Source: Dactylorhiza incarnata (lineage: Eukaryota; Streptophyta; Magnoliopsida; Asparagales; Orchidaceae). Taken from it: a stretch of DNA of 64,000 bases. Shown in pieces: positions 33,273-46,700 of the stretch. The translations under genes were made by a program, and so were the position numbers. The stretch lies in NCBI GenBank assembly GCA_033032865.1, contig JAWHQI010000305.1:2046001-2110000 (forward strand), given 5' to 3'. The notes under the pieces are model-generated. The model ran no database searches. It saw nothing but the letters and a program-made list of their open reading frames with translations, and was not told where the DNA came from. Positions within the stretch are counted from its first letter, which is position 1; each line of letters opens with the position of its first letter.

Positions 33273-36200
33273 TGTAACATCCCCCAAACAGCTAGACCCC
33301 TAGAGTGGTTTTGTCATGACTAGGTCATGACAAAACCCTAGGAAGCTTGAAGAGATCACTTGGCCTTAGGCTTGAAGGAGAAGAGCACCTTGGTCTGCAA
33401 ATAGCAAATTCCAGTTACCAAGCTTAGGGTTGGACTTTAGGGCCTCACCTTGACCCTTTGACCCCACCATGGCACACCTAACCCTTTGGAGGGTCCCTTA
33501 GAGCATCTAGGACCCATTGGGGTCAACCAAAGAGGCCAAATTGACCAAAGTCAACCCTAACCTCAAATTGGTCAAAGTAGCCTAATTAGGGTCAATTGAC
33601 CTCCACCATGCAAAATTGACCTTGCATTTACCCTTATAAGGATATTAGGGACCCAATGGACCAAAAAACCCCCATCATGGGGCCAACAAATTGGCCAATT
33701 TGACATAAGTCAACTCTAGCCCTATTTTGGTCAAATTGCCCTATTGTGGGTCCACCTTGCCAAATTGACCATACCTAGACCTTCCTAACCCTTAGGGGAG
33801 TGCAATGGGTCACTAGCCGCCCATTGGGGCCAACCCAAATGGTCAAATTGACCAAAGTCAACTCCCCCCTAAATTTAGGTCAAAATGACCTATTTTGATC
33901 TAATCAAGTTCAATCTACTTGGGCTAAGCCCAATTGTAGTAGCCCATTAGTCTAGGAGGCTGAGAATTACTCAAAGAACCATCCAATTTCTGTAAATGAT
34001 GATTAGGAGAGAGAAACCCCATTTTCCCCAAAAATGGTGGAGAGAGAAAGAGAGAAATAATGGTCATTCATGGCTTGAGAGGCCAAAGGCTTCCTCTCTT
34101 CACCTCCCATGGCTTGGTACTTTCCCCCTAATTAATTTGGAGGAGTTTAATAGCCAGGGACGGCCACAAGGGCGCTGAATTTGGAGGATTTTCATGGTGC
34201 CCGAAAATAGCTTTAATGGCCATTCATGGCAAATGGAGGTTACACACTCCCTCTCCCTCAATTAAGCTCTCTATCATCTTCAAAAGACTGAGAGGAGTGA
34301 AACCCCCAACATTCCAGAAGAAATCGTGCACCCTAGTCTCAGATCGGCATGGCATCCAAGCTCCAAGGTCGGCCATGGTGATGGGCCAAACGGCAAGGCT
34401 TCAAGGCTCCACTCAGGTCTGGTTCTTCTCCTCTTCTCTAGTGGGTAGATCTACTTCATAAATCGGCAAGGATGGGGCCAATTGGTCCTACATCTTCATG
34501 GCCAAAATCTCCTTTTATTGGAGATTTTCTTCTTGCCAAAACCACCGGTTCCAGCCACCACCAACGGCCAACACCTCCCATCGTCGACCAACACCTCAAG
34601 GAAGGTGGTGGTGGCATTGGCCGGCCGAGGAGGGGCGTGGTGGCCGGGAAAACCGTCGTAGATAGGCTACAGGCCGGGTAAATCTCCACCCTTGGCTGGA
34701 GGAGGAAGATGACCAATTACCATCGGATTTGCTTCAGGATTCGTGCTGAATCATATAGTATAAATCCTTATGAAATTATATTTTCTGTCACACTTTTTGT
34801 TGTACCTAGATTAATTTATTAAAAATACTTAGGCCCCTCTACAAAAAAAGTGGTCAACACCAAAGTTGTAGTCCTTGGAGTCTACTTTATTTTAAAATTA
34901 ATTTCACCCCAAAAGGAGTTGTGTAGCTCCATGTAGGTCCATTTTGGTGGGACTGGTCCCTAGTGTGGGACAGCCACCATTTCTTGAATAACTTTTGATT
35001 GGGAAATGATATGGACTTGAGATTTGAAACATAGTCTACTTGTACCTACACACACATCATATCCAAAGATGGGAATTTTAGGAGAACATGTTTCTAAGGT
35101 TTTTGTAATAATTTTATAAATCATATATTAATTAATTATTGGGTCAAATGACCTTCAATGCCCTCCAAATTTTGGTGTGTACTTCTTAGGGTCATCACAT
35201 GACCCTGGTAAAAATTTCAGCCCAATTGGGACTGATTTAGTTTGGAAATTGGTTAACCTAAGTTGGGTTTAATTAGGTCAAAATTAGGGCATGGTGTTTA
35301 TCTTGGGATATTGTGGTCAAATCTCCTCACCATGAGATGAAACCTTGGACAATAGATTAGGATCACCTAAAACAGCCCCATGAGTGAGTTGGGGTGGTGT
35401 GGAGGTGGATATGCCCTAGGATCCTAGATTACCCCTTGGGGTGCATGTAGAGCTTTGTGAAGGACATGTGGTCAAAAGCTATAGAATGGTCATGAAACTT
35501 GGTGGATAAGTTCATATTGTGTAAATAGGCCCTAGGTAATTTTATAAGAATTTTAAGAGCAATTATTCCCTTTGAGATAGGTCATAACCCCTTTAGGGAA
35601 ATTCCTTATAAGAGAAATTTACATACTTAAATGGCCTTAGATGATAATAAAACTTTGGAAGTGTCTTTGTTATCATGATATACACCTTTGATAATTTTTG
35701 TGTATTTAATTGAATGATTTAACCAGTACTTCATTCACAAGGCATTTATTTTGTCTTTGGCTTAAGAAAAATAATTGAGGGTACAATACTCTTTGTTAAA
35801 TTGTGAAAATTAGTGATAGAACATTTCAGAGAATTAGGAAGCTCTGTGATTTTTTATATAATTTTTGGAGACTTAAATCAGTAGGCTACTTCGCAACTTA
35901 TCATATTTGAGGTTTTCTTAAAGTATTTATTTATGTAAGAAAATTATTTTCATAAATCCTGAAACTTAGTCAGTAGACTTTTCTGATGAGTACAAGAGCT
36001 TGGTATTTTTCCCATAATTTTGGTGTAGATATTTTTGGTGGTTCCTTCATAAATCTACAAGTTTGGATAGATGACAAATAATAAAAATAGAGGACAATTA
36101 CTTACTGTAAAAATATGATATGTTATATTTGCTGTTATTTAGTCATCATAGATTTATCATAATTTTGGAGAGCCATATCATAAGAATTTCTTATACTTCA

Positions 36201-36845
36201 TGTTCATTTTCATACTTGGCAAATGTTTGGAGAAATTAAAATAAATACTAAATAATTAAAGAAAAATATGATTCTATGGATTTAGTCTTATAACATCATG
36301 ATAGACCCCCAGTAATTATCTTGAGTCAGTTGGATGAATATTTGGAGTACCTCTAATTACAAGCTTCATATAGTTAGTTTGGTCTGCGTTTAGTAAAACT
36401 GTGGAACTTGGGTAACTAGTGGCCTACTAAGTGGGAATGGCATGTAGTTGGTGTACATGGTTAGGATGAAGAGATTTAGGTCACCAAAAAGGAGTTATAT
36501 ATTAAGAGTGCTTGGTGAGTTAAGGGTAAGGTAGTGCTTGGGATTGACGAAGGATCGTCTTTTCCCTAGTGTGTCATAAAGCACTTAGGTTTAACTCAAG
36601 TGAAATGATAAGAGGGGTGTTCTTATGAGTAGATACCAACAACACTAAGTGTCTTGAGAAAGGGAACTTTGGGGTGTCATCCCATTACAGTTCCTAGTAC
36701 CGTAGCGAGCCCCTTACAGGGTAATCCTCGGGAAGTCCAAGATTAACCATAAGTCGTAGGAGTAAGAAGTTATTATACAAGATTAACTTAATAATACTCT
36801 CACCCACACCCCATTATCACGGGAATATTATTCGGTTTGGTCTTA

Positions 36846-36998
36846 CGAGCGGTAGGCTCGGTGGTTGTAGCAGTAGACTAATTAGTCTGGTGAGCTTGTG
36901 ACTCAGTAAGGTTTGTTGGTACGGACGGGTTAGTCCGGCGAGCCGGTGGCTCGGAAGGTTATGGTCACGGCCGGGCTAGCCCGGGGAGCTTATGGCTC
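36846..36998 (+). repeat. Paired-hairpin repeats in TL copy C (three units)
   Basis: In order: CGAGC-GGTAG-GCTCG (36846-36860), AGACTAATTAGTCT (36875-36888), GAG-cttgtga-CTC (36892-36904), CGGAC-GGGTTA-GTCCG (36922-36937), CGAGCC-GGT-GGCTCG (36939-36953), CCGGGCTAGCCCGG (36971-36984) and GAGC-TTATG-GCTC (36986-36998). The stems differ in sequence but remain self-complementary. Confidence 0.85.
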
Positions 36999-37386
36999 GG
37001 AGATAGATAGTAGAACATGTTTGCATGTGCACGAAGGTGGCAGGTCTTCGGTATTGGATGGTCGTTCACACCGACGTCAATACGTTGACTCGGCAAGTGT
37101 GGAATTTGCACTTAGCCATAAAAGTCTGGTGGTCCAGTCAGTAAGAGTACGCAGATGCTCCGCGGTTTTGTGTTGAGGTGTACGATAGGTCTAGGTTAGG
37201 TAGTGTGAATACCAACCTAGAGGTGGGCGAGGCCCAACCCACCGCTTCCGTTTACCACTACGGGAGTATCCTGGGAGTCTAGCTAGCTCCAAAAAGGGGG
37301 AACTAAATGTCTGTGCGCATAGAGTCGAAGTGTGTGAGTTGCACTTGTATGAACATAGCATAAACTGCATAACTCTGCATGTCATG

Positions 37387-38700
37387 TGAAAGTGCACAGT
37401 TAACCTCACTAGAATTCTCTAGAGGGGGGGTGAATAGAGATTTAAAAGTACTTTGTGCAAAGTTAACAAATATATATATATGTAATAATCTCAGATTTAA
37501 GCTTCCCACACACACCAACAAGAATTAAGTAAATAAAGAAAGAAATAGCAAAATGAAAATCACAGCACAACACAAAGAAATATAGTGGTTCCCCAAACTT
37601 TGGGTAGTCCACTCTTCTACCCCCTTGGTAGGAATTCACTATCTTGTACTGAGTCTTTTGATAAGGAGACTCTTAGAACCAGCCTGAGTCTTTTGATAAG
37701 GAGACTCTTAGAACCAGTACAACTGAATTTTTTGAAGAGAGATTCTAAAAACTCTTTTACACTGTTTGAAAATGAAATGAAGATAAGAAGAAGAAGTAGA
37801 AGAAGTAATTTTAAGTAAGAAAGAATCTTCTTCCTAGCAAGAAGATTAGAAGCACAAGAAATAGTGAATGAAATCTCTCTTCTATAGTGAGAAGGAGATT
37901 GTAGGTCTTTTTCTCTTTCAATGAGAGCTATCAGAGATTGCAGCAGTATGGCTTCAGAAAGAGGAGAAGGAGAAGGCTTGTTGTTGGCTTCAGCACACTA
38001 TCACTTCTCTCAGCTTTTCTCACTTTTCTCTTGGGAGCTTTTCCTCTATTTCAAATGTATGGAGTGGATCACTTCTCATTCTTCTCTGCCGACTTCCCTC
38101 TTATTTATAGCTCTGTTTATTCAAAGAATACTATAGGAGAATAATCAATTAGCAGTTAGAGAAATGGTAAGAGAGAAAAGATTCCATAATCAATATTTCT
38201 GTAGAAGGAAAGAGATTATTCTGATTTCAAATAATATCCATAATAAACTTAATCAATTTAGCCAAGAATCATTTAGAAGGAAAGACTGATTCAAAACGGC
38301 TAGAAAAGAATAATATCATTCCATAAAATTCAGATCTACAGATAAAAGGAAAGAAATCTGGCGTGTTTTGAATTTGACATAGAAATCAATGTACGTCGAT
38401 TACTATTCGACGAAAGCGTCGATTTCAGACTGGCTGGACGTCGAGAGGAGAATATGGAAGGTGCGTCGACTAAGATACGTCGACTTCACTAGATACGTCG
38501 ACTAGAAGTCAGAGTTACGTCGACATAGGTTACGTCAAATTCTGTTTAGAGCTACTTCGACTCATTCTGAGAGGAACGTCGACTACACTTCGACGTTGCG
38601 TCGAATACTATTCGACGCATATTTACTTAGACTAATTTTTCATTCTTAGAATTTATATTCTACTCATTTTTAGGGGTTAAGATAAATCATTTCCCCAACA
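37387..38700. mobile_element. Solo LTR (1314 bp) with target duplication TCATG
   Basis: Starts TGAAAGTGCAC, ends TTCCCCAACA, flanked by TCATG at 37382-37386 and 38701-38705. It contains GAGGGGGGGTGAATAGAG near its left end, a repeated block GAGTCTTTTGATAAGGAGAC (about 37641 and 37685), and a cluster of 13 TCGA sites in about 230 bp. There is no coding region. Related sequence begins at 63306 inside TL copy D. Confidence 0.85.
38385..38622. repeat. Cluster of ACGTCGACT / TTCGACG motifs
   Basis: About thirteen TCGA cores, most as ACGTCGACT or TTCGACG, occur in roughly 230 bp inside the solo LTR, in sequence that is otherwise AT-rich. They may be LTR cis-elements or methylation targets; this is not shown. 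Confidence 0.8.
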
Positions 38701-39496
38701 TCATGGCATACACATTGCATTTCAACCCCTACCCCTATCGTATAAGTTGGTTATGTGACTTCTTATACGATAGGCCTTGCTAAACGACCCTTTGGTCTAT
38801 AGGTTTGTATGGGCATTCCTATAAATCAATGGTTACTTTTCTATTCTATACATGTCTTTACTTACTGCACTTTACTTATTCTTTACCTGCTCTTACTATG
38901 CTCTTTTACTGCTTCAATTATATATATACACATGTGTAGTGTAGAAACATTTCCTGTAAACAAAATCCGATGTCACCTGCTATTGTTTATACCCCTTGCT
39001 GTCCTCCGCTTCATCCTCCCACACGGTGCCTAGGAGCCATTGGGGGTGGGGTGGGGAACATAAGGCTTGGTCTTTTTGACTAACGGTCGGTGGGCCATAT
39101 CATTTTAGGGGTTCGAGGAGACGCAGCAGCACCAGAGGCCAATGTAGAAGGAGACGGGGCAGTCTAGTACAGGAGCACAGGATTCAGGATCAGTGAGTGA
39201 TTAGTAGTTAGCTTCCGCGAGTGATCTTGTAGTGAGGACATGATGTACAGGGCATGAGCCCTTTATTATTGTAACTTTGTTATTTCAGTTATACCATGTG
39301 GACATTTATTATATATAGTTTGTGATTGTGGACTTGAACTTCTTTTTGTTCGTTTATACTTTTCTTCTTCTGTGATCGATATGGCCGGTAGGATCGGCGC
39401 TTTGTAGTGGCGACCTTCCCGAGTGAAGGTGTCACCGCAAAGCGACGGTTCTGGGCATAAGACCCGGGTTTTCAAAAGAAAAAGAGGGGTCTTACA

Positions 39497-39956
39497 TCTA
39501 GAGCGCGAACTTGCTTGGGCAAACTGTCGTGTTTTGTTTGGCTATGAGCTTGCTGCTTTGCGCGGATACCAAAAGTTGGTATTGGTGTTTGAGCTTGCTA
39601 TTTTGTGTTGGCGTCAGGGGTCGCTACTGCAATTGTGTGTGCTACTTGTTGTTAGCACCGAAGGTCGTCACTTGATTGCGAGCTTGATGTTTGATGTGAG
39701 CATCGGGGGTCGTCGTTCGGCGTTAATGCCAGAGGTTGACGCTTGGATGAGGCATTGAGGGACTTTTGTCTGGTTTTACCGATTGTCTAACTTGTTGTTT
39801 GGCTCTATAGGTCTTTGCTCGGCATTGATTCTTGATGATACAATATTTATCTACATTTTACTATATCATTTTAGTAGTAAATAATAAAGTTTTACTTCAT
39901 TTTATTGTAATAATAGTTTAATTAGTTTATTTTTGATATTCCAAGAGTGAATGGGC
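39497..39956. other. Unassigned diverged repeats between TL copy C and LTR H
   Basis: 39497-39850 consists of imperfect repeats around GAGCTTGCT and GGTCGTC, including GGGACTTTTGTCTG, a block that recurs in the minisatellite region at 51560 and in the flanks of LTR H. 39850-39956 is AT-rich. No gene is seen. Confidence 0.5.
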
Positions 39957-41360
39957 TGATAATATCAATTTGGAGCAAACTGCCATAACCAGGAGTTAAT
40001 TTGGAGTGTTTCTGGAAAAACCCCAGGTTACACGCCCCCAGGTCACAGGCGTGACCTAGGGCCGTGACAGTGTCACGGCCGCGACCCGCCTCCAGCTGTC
40101 AGAACGCCCTTCCACGTCATTTAAAGTTACACGCCCCAGCTCACGGGCGTGACCAGGGGGCGTGACAGCCAGGTCACGGGCGTGACCTCTCCCGCGCCGT
40201 TTCCCGCCGACGAGTTCCCGCCAGTGACAGTTTTAAGGTTACACGCCCTCGGTCACGGGTGTGACCGAGGGGCGTGACACATACGTAACACCTGCTTTGA
40301 AGCCAGAAGGCGTCTTCCCCGCACCAGCAGATCACGCCCCTTACACGCCCCCAGGTCATGGGCGTGACCAAGGGGCGTGTAACCCAAATTTTTAGCCTAT
40401 ATAAAGCCAGCTCCTCTAGAACTTAAGAGACGAATTTTAGGAGTTAGATTCTTCATTTCTTGTATTATTTTCTTGTTTTAAGCATTCTTGTACTTCTCTT
40501 CCTTTCTTTCTTGCACTTGTAGTTTTTAATTCAATAGTTGCAATTTTAATTTCAATAGCTTGTAATTCTTTTCATTGCAAAAATCAATAAAATAGTTATT
40601 TCGTTTTCTCATTCTATTCTCATTTTATTATGCAATCTTTAATTTTCATTAATTCCTCAATCTCAATGAGTAACTAAATTTCTATTAGTACTCGATCGAG
40701 ATGACCCAAGGAATAATATATATTTTGAATAAATTTAGATTCTCCTTTTCTCTCCTTAGAGTACTTACGATTTATCCTTGATTTTAATGAAATGAGATTA
40801 TATTTTCGATATATAATTCTCGTTCTTGTTTTCGTTCTTTAGTTAGCCGAACAAGCTCGTAAGACGAACCGATCATTCAAGGATAAACAGAGTTGCATGC
40901 AACCCTCGAGAGAGGATGACATAAATCTCCCGGATTGGAGTCAAATCCAATAGAGGGGTTCACCGCGATAAAGTGAGTTTTAGGGGTTTCAATTATAGAA
41001 CGAGAGTTCGGTTGTTCCACCTAAACTCAGTTGGACTTATCCTAGACCAAGGGTGCGCTCAAAAGTTGGGAACCTCTATGGTCAAAGTCTTTAAAGAAAA
41101 CTAGAATCTTATTTGTTCTTGCTATTTTTACTCCAAGGTGATTCAAGATCGAGTGCTAATCTTTTAGCAATTGTTTCTTTCATCCTTTTTACTTTTCTTG
41201 CAAACCAACCCAAAGGTTTCTTGATAGAATAATAGCGATCTTTCGAAGTAGAATTACTCAATCACCCAGAGTCTAATACGACCTTGGTTTTTATAAACCT
41301 ATACTACTTTCGACATGGTACACTTGTCGTTGTCGTTTGTGGGCATAGTTTTGTGCATCA
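39957..41360 (+). mobile_element. LTR of family H, copy 2 (1404 bp, uninterrupted)
   Basis: Ends TGATAATATC and GTGCATCA. It has the palindrome array at 40035-40380, a TATA-like CTATATAAAG at about 40396, and an ACTTAAGAGACG that is the empty site of the Cassandra-like insertion in copy 1. It is followed by the same flank and the same TL start as copy 1, so it is part of a segmental duplication. Confidence 0.65.
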
Positions 41361-43729
41361 ATGTCGGAGCTTGACGCTCAGATGTGACGTAAAGTGACTT
41401 TTGTCAGCTCTTAGCGATTGTCAAACATGTCATTAAGATCTAGGGGTCGTCGCTGTAACATCCCAATTCTAGATGGGGACGCTAGAAGCCCATTGGCACC
41501 TAATTGGTGCACCACCTCACCTTGGAGACAATGTGGAACCCTTAAAGGGGTGAAATGTGCACTTAGACCTAATTGACCAAATCAAACCCAATTGACCCCA
41601 TTCTTGACCAATTGAGCTAGTTAATTTATTCCTCATGACTACCTAAGCTAACTAACCCACCATATTGTTGACTTTGGTCAAACATGGTCAACCAAAATTA
41701 ACCATGGTTTAATTAAGGCCAAAATCTTCATTTAAAACACCTTAACCCTACACTTGCCCAAAAGATCAAGGATAGAGCACTAAACTCATCTTTACTCAAA
41801 CCTCACGAACAATTTCAGACAAGCCTTGATTAGGCTAATTAATCCAAGTCAAAGGTCAAAGCACTTTTAAGAAGATTCTTGCCCAATTTAGAAATACTTC
41901 AAGAGAAATATTTAGAACCTTGCATGGCCTAAACCATCCTTAGGAAGCTAAGAGGAAGATTCTGAAGTCACCAGGAGCCATCAGAGGTGGGCTAGGTGAC
42001 AGTCAATTGTTGTTATGGCCGGCTATGGAAGAAGAAATGAGGAAAAATGGTACCTCCTCCCCCAGCCTATAAATGCCCCTAACCCCTCAGTTAGCTCACA
42101 ATTCTCGCAGGCAGTGGTTCTAAGCAAAGAAATTGAGTGGAAGACCTCAGGAGGAGCAGAGATCCTAAGGCCTACCAATATATGCCATCCCAAACCCGTT
42201 CCAGGAGAGAACTGCCATTTAAGGTGAGATTCCTTCCCCTTCCCCTTATGTAACCATCCTAGAAGGATTTCAAATCGAAATTGAGCTCAATTTGGCTCTG
42301 ATTTCACTTAATTTGGTGGAGTTTGGTCGTCGGAATGACCCCGTAATTATGGATGGCGGTGAGGCAATAGGTCGCCGGACCACCGCCAAATGTTAGCCCT
42401 CATCACGACGAAACTGTTGGTGGTGATGGCGAGTGGTGGTGATGTCCGGACGGCGGTGGAGGAGCCTTGAAAACTCCATCCAGGAGGGATGAATCGCTGC
42501 CGTTGACCAGAGGTTGAAGACGATCCGGGGACCGTCCAATTACCTTAAACCCGTCGAAGCAATAATTGGTTGATCCCCACAGCGGATCGACAGTGAATCC
42601 GTTGTGGGGGAAGGTCATTTTATTATCTGCCACCTTCCAGTATCGTTGGATCTGTTATAAGATCTGTGCCTTATTAAATGCAGAGCTATAGTTTAAATTT
42701 ATTTCATTTTCTTCTATATGCACCCCACAACAGAAACTTTAATTGGAATTTTAAGTGCCTTAATGACTGAAGCAGACCAAGTGATCAACACAAACTTTGT
42801 AGGTCTTGGTCTGTGCTTTCCAATATGGTGTAACCCATTTTCTAAAGATGAGTGTAACTCCCTGAATTAATTGTTGAAATAAATGTCACATAAACTATAG
42901 GGTTTATCATATTTTGTGTATTTTTCAGTCAATTGACATAGGACGAGCATTAAATTTGGGGTATATATATTTATTTTACTGTTATTAATGTATATTTAAG
43001 GCCTTAGAATGTTTGAGACACATATTCCTAATGTTTGATTCAAAATTCATTAATTGTCACACACGTGTATTATTGGAATGTTATGGTCTTAATGATTAAA
43101 ATAAATCCCCATATTTTTATGGTACACCTATTATGTCATGAATGACCATGAGTTACAATTTGAGGACATTTGGACATGGCTAACCCATATTTTGAAATAT
43201 ACAAATGAAGGGTATAGTTTAATTCAATTAAATTATCACACTATTATATTTTTGAAATAATATGGATTTAATGATTGAAATAAATTCCCATATTTTTATG
43301 GTATACCTATTATGTCATGACTGACCATGAGTTAGACTGCCCTTGGGTTAAAGTTTTAGTACATTTGGTCATGATTAACTTATATATTGAATTATACATT
43401 GGAAGAGTATAGTTTAAATTAAATTCATCTGTCACACATAAATAATTCCCTTCCCTTGAATAATTAAGTACCCTTAGGGTGGAATTTCCCCTAAAATGAT
43501 TAACATGAAAGATGATGGCTCATATGTTGAATCATTATTAATGAATAAGTGAATTTTCAAATAATTTAATAAGTGTGGTTTCTATTTAGCAAAAACTAAT
43601 TTGTAGACCTTTAAATTCTCATGAAGCATTTCTATTCAATAATAGCCTTAGGTTAATTGTAAAACATGTATTTTAGTCCAATCAACTTTAGCTTATGTTG
43701 GTGAAAATCTTTCTTTAAGTCGTCTAATT

Positions 43730-46700
43730 TGTTGGAACATGGTCTTCCGCATCTCCTTGGTTTGAGAATAATAAATCTTATGTGTATTCGATCATGTGTG
43801 TTTAAGTGTGCAAGAAATAATGTCATATGACTTAAGGATAACATAAGAAGATTGCTCCCAAATTTGATGCCAAAACTCCAACATGGCCACTAACGTCGGC
43901 GGTAGTGGATAGCGTCGGCGGTAGCTTGATGCACAAGAGGAATGACAGAGCTTGCCTTGAAATGAAAGATTCGCACAAGCAGAATATTGCCTAATCCGAG
44001 ATAGCGTCGGCGGTAGGGATAGCGCAGGCGGTAGCTCGATGCACAAGAGGAATCTCGGCTAGCTTTCCTTGGAATGATGATTCTCATGCACAGAATAATT
44101 CCTAATTCAACTTAGCGCCAGTGGTAGCGATAGCGCAGACGCTAGCTCTCTCTCCTATAAAAGGAGCCATCTTCTCTCGTTTTTCACACACATCCTAGAG
44201 AGAGGTCCAGTGCCAAAATTCCAGAGCCTTATTCTGCCGTGAGTTGATCTCCCACCAAAAATCTTAGAGAGTTTCTGAAGGAGGACTTCGTCACGCTATA
44301 TCCGAAGGGCGATCGCTTCAACCTCGCTTATTCTACAGCGATCTTTCGTCTCCGACTTCAGAAATTTCTTAGAGGGAGTTTTTAATATTATGGCTGCTAT
44401 TTTATTTCATATCTTTTTTAGCCGTTTAGAGAATTCGCCTCGTGTTGGCAACTAGGTCTGGGTAGGACTTAGGGAGTAATTCGTCTCGTATTAGCGACTT
44501 GATCTAGAGTAGGTTTAGGGGGTGCTCGAGGCCGTATCGAGGGAGGATTGGCTAGAGAGGTTTGAGGCCAGATCCGGGGGAGGATAGGCTAAAGCCAACG
44601 GTTCGTGGGGATGCGAGTCGGGATAGAAAGCCTAAGAGTCTTACTAGTCGCCTCAGATTTCTAGCGTTATATAAATCTATTTTTGTAAACATTTTTATTA
44701 AGAGTAATCATGTCTCTCTTTGTGTAATAAAATTAAGTTTGTTCTTTATTTCTCTAAATTGTTTATTATCATCTCTTTCGTTATAAAATAATTTAGATCT
44801 GTATTCAAAATCACTATTTTGATCTGCTTAGTTTTTCAAGTCTCTACAAAATATATTAAAAGTTTTTAAAACACTTATTCACCCCCCCCCCCCCCCCTCT
44901 AAGGGCCCCCACAGATCCAATAAGTGGTATCAGAGACAGATTATTCCAAATCGGCTTAACAACCGGGAATAATGTCGTCTCATGATCTCGCTTCTACTAG
45001 TGAGGAAAATTTTTATGATGAAGATAAATCTCTTGCACCACCTTTATTTGAAGAGAGAAATTATAGAGGTGGAAAATTTTAATGGAAAAGTTTATTAAAA
45101 CTTTAGATATCGAAGCTGGAATATAGGAATTGTGAGACCAGTTGATGAATCAAATAAAAAAGAATGTCACTTAAATGCAAAGGCTTTGAATAGTATTTTT
45201 TGTGCTTTATCTCAAAATATTTTCAAATTGATATATTGTTTTTCTAGTGCATACAAAGTTTGGAAATCTCTTGAAGAAATGTATGGTCTTCCTCTCACAG
45301 GTATGGAACTAACGCAAGAATTGGAGAACATACAAGCTTGCACAGAAGAAAAATCCTCTCCTAAAAGATCCATGGAAAGTACATCAAGCGAAAGGGAAAT
45401 ATGATTTTATCTCTTAAAGCTTAATGAGTTATAAATCAAATTGATCAAAATTCAAAGTCATATTTTATTTTGGTGACCTATCTATCTTTCTTAAATTCAT
45501 TGCCTATAAATATCTTATATTATAAATTTGTTATGAGATATTTATCTAGATTAATGAAATCATGAACATTAATTTTTCTCTTTTAGAAAATTTTGAGTCT
45601 ATAAATTTTAAATATTAAGTATATATAGAAACCAATAACACTTAAATATCTTGAGAAAGAGAGGTTTGAGATGTCACCCCATCGTACCTCCTAGTACCGC
45701 TGCGACCCCTTCACTGGGTAGACCTCGGTAAGTCCAAGATCCTCTCTAAATTGTTATGTTTAACTAAAGTCTAGCAAAGATCAAATTAATTATAGACTCT
45801 TGCATACTCTTGCAATGGCCGAAAAAGAAAACTATCATTATCCTGTACTTTCAGAAAATTATATATTTATTCAAAATTCATAATTAAAAAAAATCACAAA
45901 AGACATATTGAAAGAATTAATTGTCATAAATCAACATAATGAATATTGAAGTCAAACATGCCACCATGATCTTGTGATATCCTATGCTAAAATTCTCTAT
46001 AATCATATATCATAATTCATGATCTATCAAAAATTATCTTAAATAAACTACTTTTATCATACTTATGAATTATGATATATATGTTGACTATTGGTATTAT
46101 AACTTCATACCATGGTAGGTGTATTATGTGTGAAATGTGGTTCACTATTTTTGCATGTATCTTACTATATCTAGACCTTAGAATCACCTTGATATCAATA
46201 AACATCAAATCAAATCATCACTTAATTCTAGGTCTACAAATTGAATCTCTATCAATTTAAGAAACATGCATTATTCATATGACATAATATTAACTCATCA
46301 TACTAACATTGTCACCTAATGAATATTATTAGTTATCATGCTAATCTCATGCATTGTTAGTTATCATATGATTGCCAAGATATAAAAATAGAAAATTTGG
46401 AACTTAGAATTCATGATAACTATGAGGTTTTATATTATCATTCTAAAAATTCAAAAAACTCATAGTTTATAAATTATTCATAAACTTAAAGCGCTTTGTA
46501 TGCCCATGATCATATACCAATATTGTATGTCTCACGATATCGGGGGCGTAAGATTGGATGCATTAGAGACCTAACCTCTAAGTCATGTCTTGTCCTTAAC
46601 CGGGGAGGGTTCTAGTAGGGCCTTACGAGGCACTGGGGGGAAAGAGTGCTAGCTTGAGAGTTCTCTAGTGTATGCATATGAGAGTAACACCCCAACCTAC

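Larger units (their letters stand above)
33273..39496 (+). mobile_element. Giant LTR family TL, copy C (complete ends; contains a nested solo LTR)
   Basis: Starts TGTAACATCCCCC and ends GGGGTCTTACA. The 5-bp flanks TCTGG (33268-33272) and TCTAG (39497-39501) agree except one base. Without the 1314-bp insert and its 5-bp target repeat it is 4.9 kb and collinear with copy B read from the other strand. The left third is rich in GGTCAA/TTGACC text, the middle is AT-rich, and the right part holds the hairpin repeats. No coding region is recognised; the short frames throughout are unsupported. Confidence 0.72.

Noticed and set aside
33273..39496. Helitron for the giant units
   Set aside because: They have TG...CA ends and 5-bp target duplications, and lack a CTRR terminus with hairpin and insertion between A and T.
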